Below, one piece after another: positions 6,096 to 8,766 of a stretch of 8,766 bases of DNA (its first letter is position 1; each line of letters opens with the position of its first letter). The stretch is from an uncultured Spirochaetales bacterium (GTDB lineage Bacteria > Spirochaetota > Spirochaetia > Treponematales > Treponemataceae). A model generated the notes under the pieces. It did not search any database, was not told the DNA's origin, and saw only the letters and a list, made by a program, of their open reading frames with translations. A program made the translations under genes and the position numbers. Where the stretch lies: NCBI GenBank assembly GCA_946061495.1, contig CAMGSV010000103.1, forward strand, positions 1-8,766. The letters run 5' to 3'.

Positions 6096-6878
6096 TTACG
6101 CTGCCTTGTAGGGGCAGATTTTTATGTCCCCGAACATCCTGTTCTGGTAGATACAGGCCACCTTGAACTTCACCGCCTCCAGAATTGCCATGAAGGCACA
6201 CACCACGTCAAGGACATTTCCTTTCCGAGTAATGAGATCGGTAAAGAAGCACTCTCCCCGCTCGTCCAGAAACTCGTGCATCAGGGTAATCTTCTCGTTG
6301 ACGGAAATCTCTTCGTACATGTCCAGAATCTTCTCCGAGGAGTAGGAGGACACCAAGCTCTTGAAAATCTTCTGCATGTCCTGCAGCAAATCCCAGGTGT
6401 CCAGCTTTTCCCACAGGTTGTCCTCCTCAAAGGGCAGCACCCGCTGAATCTTCTTCCGCTCAAAGCTCCAATCCGCCTCGTCCTCCTTCTCCTCCATGAG
6501 GGAAGAAAGCTTCTTGAACTTCTGGTACTCGATGAGCTTCTCCACCAGCTCCTGACGGGGATCCTCCAGCTCCTCCTCACCGAAGGAAATCTCCACCGGC
6601 AGCAGCATCCGGGACTTGATGTATATCAGATCCGAGGCCATGGAATAGAAGTCCGTCAGATTCTCCAGGTCTGTCGTGACGGCAAAATCAAGATACTCAA
6701 GAAATTGCTCCGTAATCTGGCCAATAGGGATGTCGTAGATGTTCACCTCGTTCTTCTTGATGAGAAACAGCAGCACATCAAGTGGCCCGTCAAATTCATC
6801 GAGTGAGAAATTCCTGCCGTCGCTAGCTTTCTGCTGGGCCTCCAGCACCAATTCCGCTGCCGATACCGTCTGATTCAT
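6096..6878 (-). CDS. scpA: Segregation and condensation protein A
   Basis: A 260-residue ScpA (kleisin), which bridges the SMC head domains in bacterial condensin. The N-terminal SMC-neck-binding region is clear at about 25-95: LDEFDGPLDVLLFLIKKNEV, NIYDIPIGQITEQFLEYL and ASDLIYIKSRMLLP. The middle is acidic and charged (98-150). The C-terminal winged helix (about 190-255) ends in AILEAVKFKVACIYQNRMFG followed by DIKI, as in the family. The ATG at 6878 is preferred because GGGAGG (6885-6890) lies 6 nt upstream and the residues before it, translated from an in-frame ATG at 6953, do not resemble ScpA. This start lies 56 bp inside folK. scpB follows after 19 bp, so the two partners are probably made together; smc is not in the window. 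Confidence 0.95.
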   Translation of the reverse strand: MNQTVSAAELVLEAQQKASDGRNFSLDEFDGPLDVLLFLIKKNEVNIYDIPIGQITEQFLEYLDFAVTTDLENLTDFYSMASDLIYIKSRMLLPVEISFGEEELEDPRQELVEKLIEYQKFKKLSSLMEEKEDEADWSFERKKIQRVLPFEEDNLWEKLDTWDLLQDMQKIFKSLVSSYSSEKILDMYEEISVNEKITLMHEFLDERGECFFTDLITRKGNVLDVVCAFMAILEAVKFKVACIYQNRMFGDIKICPYKAA

Positions 6879-7437
6879 TGTTTTCCTCCCACAAGCCGGA
6901 ATCCTCTGGCAGTCTCTCAATCTCCTGATGGGAAAGGGAAGCCAGACATTCACTGTAAAAAGACTTGTCTATACTTAAATCGGCATTCTGGGAAAAAACT
7001 TCAAGCATGGGCACTAGAACGAAGGCCCGCTCCTGCAGCCTGGGATGGGGAATCACCAGATCCGGCTCCGAGACACGATGGTGACCAAAGAGCTCGATGT
7101 CCACATCCAGCGACCGCGGACCGTTGGAGAACTCCTTGGCCCTGTCTCGGCCCAGCTGGGTCTCCACCTGATGGATGAATTCCAGCAGCTGGCGGGGGCT
7201 GCCGGAAAAACGGCCTGCCACCACCATGTTCCAGAAATCCTCCTGATTATGGTAGTACATGGGTGCCGTGCGGTAGAGACTGGAACGCACCAGTCCTGCC
7301 ACCCGCTGGGAAAGCAGCTGGCAGGCTGACTCTAGCAGCTGAGGGCAGGTCATCCCCCCGTAGCTGCGGTTGGTCCCCAGCCCCAGTACCACCACCTCAG
7401 CAGCCCCATTCCCGGCAGCGGCGCCAGCCAAAGCCAT
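6823..7437 (-). CDS. folK: 2-amino-4-hydroxy-6-hydroxymethyldihydropteridine pyrophosphokinase
   Basis: A 204-residue HPPK, which transfers pyrophosphate from ATP to 6-hydroxymethyl-7,8-dihydropterin in folate synthesis. Family motifs are LGLGTN near the N-terminus (18-23), SSLYRTAPMYY (52-62), the Q.DFWN..V segment (65-73), and GPRSLDVDIELFG (106-118) with the two metal-binding aspartates expected at Asp111 and Asp113. IPHPRLQERAFVLVPMLEV (129-147) follows. After this core come about 50 further residues ending in a Gly-rich tail (GIGSGIGAGG), part of which is encoded inside scpA's start. The start is uncertain. The ATG at 7437 lies 22 bp after the recA stop. An ATG at 7473 overlaps the recA stop, and a GTG at 7395 begins right at the conserved strand. 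None has a strong ribosome binding site, so coupling to recA translation is plausible. The core assignment is secure; the exact N-terminus is not. Confidence 0.9.
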   Translation of the reverse strand: MALAGAAAGNGAAEVVVLGLGTNRSYGGMTCPQLLESACQLLSQRVAGLVRSSLYRTAPMYYHNQEDFWNMVVAGRFSGSPRQLLEFIHQVETQLGRDRAKEFSNGPRSLDVDIELFGHHRVSEPDLVIPHPRLQERAFVLVPMLEVFSQNADLSIDKSFYSECLASLSHQEIERLPEDSGLWEENNESDGIGSGIGAGGPAES

Positions 7438-7459
7438 ACCACTGGCCAGGTCATTGGGA

Positions 7460-8698
7460 TTAGAACAACTCATCGGGAATGGGAGGAACGGAACCAGCCC
7501 CACCGGCGGTGGCGGCACTTGACGCACCAGTGGCATCAGAGCCAGCTGCGGCTCCAGCGGAGGAAGCGGCACCTTCGGTGGCAGCCTTGCCACTGGCGCT
7601 ACCAGCAGCCTTTCCGGAGCCAGCCTTGCCCTTGGACTCCTTCTCGTCCTTGTTCTTCAGCACCTGGCCGGGGAACATCTTTTCCCGCAGCTTCACCTCG
7701 ATTTCCTTGGTGAAATCAGGGTTCTGCTCCAAGAACATCAGGGCATTCTCCCTACCCTGCCCCACCTTCTCCGTCTCGGTGGTGTACCAGGCGCCCTTCT
7801 TGTCGATGAGACCATACTTAACCGCACCGTCCAACAGACTGGACATGGCGGAGACACCCTTACCAAAGTAAATGTCCAGCTCCACCTTGCGGAAGGGAGG
7901 CGCCACCTTGTTCTTTACAATCTTCACCCGCACACGGTTTCCCACCGCATCCTCGGCCCCCTTTGCATCGATGGACTCAATGCGGCGGATTTCCAAACGG
8001 ATGGAGGAATAGAACTTCAGGGCATTACCACCGGTGGTGGTCTCAGGGTTGCCGAACATGACGCCAATCTTCATGCGAATCTGGTTGATGAACACCAGGA
8101 TACACTTTGACTTTCCGATAATGGCGGTGAGCTTACGCAGGGCCTGGCTCATGAGGCGGGCTTGGAGTCCCATGTGGGAGTCTCCCATGTCGCCCTCGAT
8201 TTCAGCCTGGGGCGTCAAGGCAGCCACAGAGTCCACCACGATGATGTCCACAGCACCGGAGCGCACCAGGCTCTCGGCAATTTCCAGCGCCTGCTCACCA
8301 GTATCTGGCTGGGAAACCCACAGCTCATCGATGTTTACACCAAGATTCTTTGCATAGACGGGATCAAGGGCGTGCTCTGCATCGATGAAGGCGGCGATGC
8401 CACCCATCTTCTGGGCCTCAGCAATGGCATGAAGGGCTAGTGTCGTCTTACCAGAGGATTCCGGACCATACATCTCGATGATTCGCCCCTTAGGATAACC
8501 GCCCACACCAAGGGCCTCATCCAAAAGAATAGAACCAGAGGGAACAACCTCCACCCCGGAGGCATCGGTGCTGGTCCCCAGCTTCATCAGGGAACCGGAA
8601 CCAAACTGCTTTTCAATCTGGAGACGGGCAGCCTCCAAAGCCTTCATCTTCTCCGACATGTCTGCCGGCACATTCATTTCCATTGACATCTTTGCCAC
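7460..8698 (-). CDS. recA: Recombinase RecA
   Basis: A 412-residue RecA, the ATP-dependent strand-exchange protein of homologous recombination, which in many bacteria also activates the SOS response. The N-terminal helix (about 16-35, KMKALEAARLQIEKQFGSGS) is followed by Walker A GPESSGKTT (78-86), the AEH motif (107-109), Walker B IIVVDS (152-157), loop 1 around EGDMGDSHMGLQ (168-179) and loop 2 around RMKIGVMFGNPETTTGG (208-224), all intact. The core ends near residue 348. A tail of about 60 residues, rich in Ala, Gly and Ser and ending PPIPDELF, makes it longer than the usual 340-360. The GTG at 8698 (Met-Ala-Lys) has GGGAGG (8709-8714) 10 nt upstream. The ATG at 8689 has AAGGTGG (8695-8701) 5 nt upstream and is a serious alternative, giving 409 residues. 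Confidence 0.96.
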   Translation of the reverse strand: MAKMSMEMNVPADMSEKMKALEAARLQIEKQFGSGSLMKLGTSTDASGVEVVPSGSILLDEALGVGGYPKGRIIEMYGPESSGKTTLALHAIAEAQKMGGIAAFIDAEHALDPVYAKNLGVNIDELWVSQPDTGEQALEIAESLVRSGAVDIIVVDSVAALTPQAEIEGDMGDSHMGLQARLMSQALRKLTAIIGKSKCILVFINQIRMKIGVMFGNPETTTGGNALKFYSSIRLEIRRIESIDAKGAEDAVGNRVRVKIVKNKVAPPFRKVELDIYFGKGVSAMSSLLDGAVKYGLIDKKGAWYTTETEKVGQGRENALMFLEQNPDFTKEIEVKLREKMFPGQVLKNKDEKESKGKAGSGKAAGSASGKAATEGAASSAGAAAGSDATGASSAATAGGAGSVPPIPDELF

Positions 8699-8714
8699 CT
8701 TTCATTTTCCTCCC
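8695..8714 (-). promoter_or_regulatory. Two candidate ribosome binding sites of recA
   Basis: GGGAGG (8709-8714) would serve the GTG at 8698 with a long 10-nt spacer; AAGGTGG (8695-8701) would serve the ATG at 8689 with a 5-nt spacer. An out-of-frame ATG at 8705 also lies just after the first site. If the TATAAT at 8721-8726 is real, the mRNA would begin at or within GGGAGG, which favours the ATG at 8689. Confidence 0.5.
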
Positions 8715-8720
8715 GTAGTA

Positions 8721-8726
8721 ATTATA
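8721..8726 (-). promoter_or_regulatory. Possible -10 box of a recA promoter
   Basis: A perfect TATAAT on the minus strand, 22 bp upstream of the recA GTG. No convincing -35 hexamer is seen at 16-18 bp (the hexamer at 17 bp is CACCAA), and there is no extended -10 TG. I see no recognisable LexA box in the short upstream region, but only 40 bp beyond this box are in the window. Confidence 0.35.
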
Positions 8727-8766
8727 GGTGTAATCCATGGGTTTTGGTGCATTTTCTGAAAAATAT

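Noticed and set aside
7438..7593. Upstream in-frame extension of folK into recA
   Set aside because: It reads a Pro/Leu-rich sequence produced by the low-complexity recA tail in another frame. It would overlap recA by over 130 bp and resembles no HPPK N-terminus. A shorter extension to the ATG at 7473 remains possible.
8752..8762. TTTTCTGAAAA dyad upstream of recA as an SOS operator
   Set aside because: The 5-bp A/T-rich arms match no LexA box known to me, and the window ends too close to judge.

Overview
The window is a tightly packed block of chromosomal housekeeping genes. All nine genes lie on the minus strand, so transcription runs from high to low coordinates: recA, folK, scpA, scpB, an RsuA/RluB-family pseudouridine synthase, cmk, rpsA, a sigma-54-dependent activator and a TPR membrane protein. 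I see no mobile element, CRISPR array, tRNA, rRNA or phage gene. The protein sequences and gene order best suggest a spirochaete, probably Treponema-like. This rests on recognition of sequence style only; a 16S or RecA phylogeny would settle it.

Right part (8766-5525): recA opens close to the window edge, just below a perfect TATAAT box. It encodes a normal RecA core with an unusual Ala/Gly/Ser-rich tail of about 60 residues. folK follows at once, then scpA, whose start lies 56 bp inside folK. scpB follows 19 bp after scpA and begins at a TTG backed by a strong Shine-Dalgarno. The pseudouridine synthase gene overlaps the end of scpB. ScpA and ScpB are the non-SMC subunits of the bacterial condensin; smc itself is not in the window.

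Middle (5562-2314): the pseudouridine synthase is followed by a 60-bp gap, then cmk and rpsA, the widespread cmk-rpsA pair. The rpsA Shine-Dalgarno overlaps the cmk stop codon. A near-consensus sigma-70 promoter (TTGACG, 17 bp, GATAAT) lies inside the 3' end of cmk at a fitting distance from rpsA. S1 has six S1 domains and a C-terminal tail containing an EF-hand-like loop.

Left part (2293-40): a GAF/AAA+/Fis sigma-54 activator carries GAFTNA in place of the GAFTGA sigma-54-contact motif. It is followed after 16 bp by a single-pass membrane protein with TPR-like repeats. A 7-bp inverted repeat spans the junction and abuts the ribosome binding site.

Gaps between genes are at most 60 bp, several genes overlap, and no rho-independent terminator is visible. 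The block therefore looks like one long operon with at least one internal promoter, joining DNA repair, chromosome organisation, folate and CTP/dCTP metabolism, rRNA modification, translation and a regulator. I found no convincing new system. The items most worth checking are the GAFTNA substitution, the RecA tail, the EF-hand-like S1 tail and the internal rpsA promoter.
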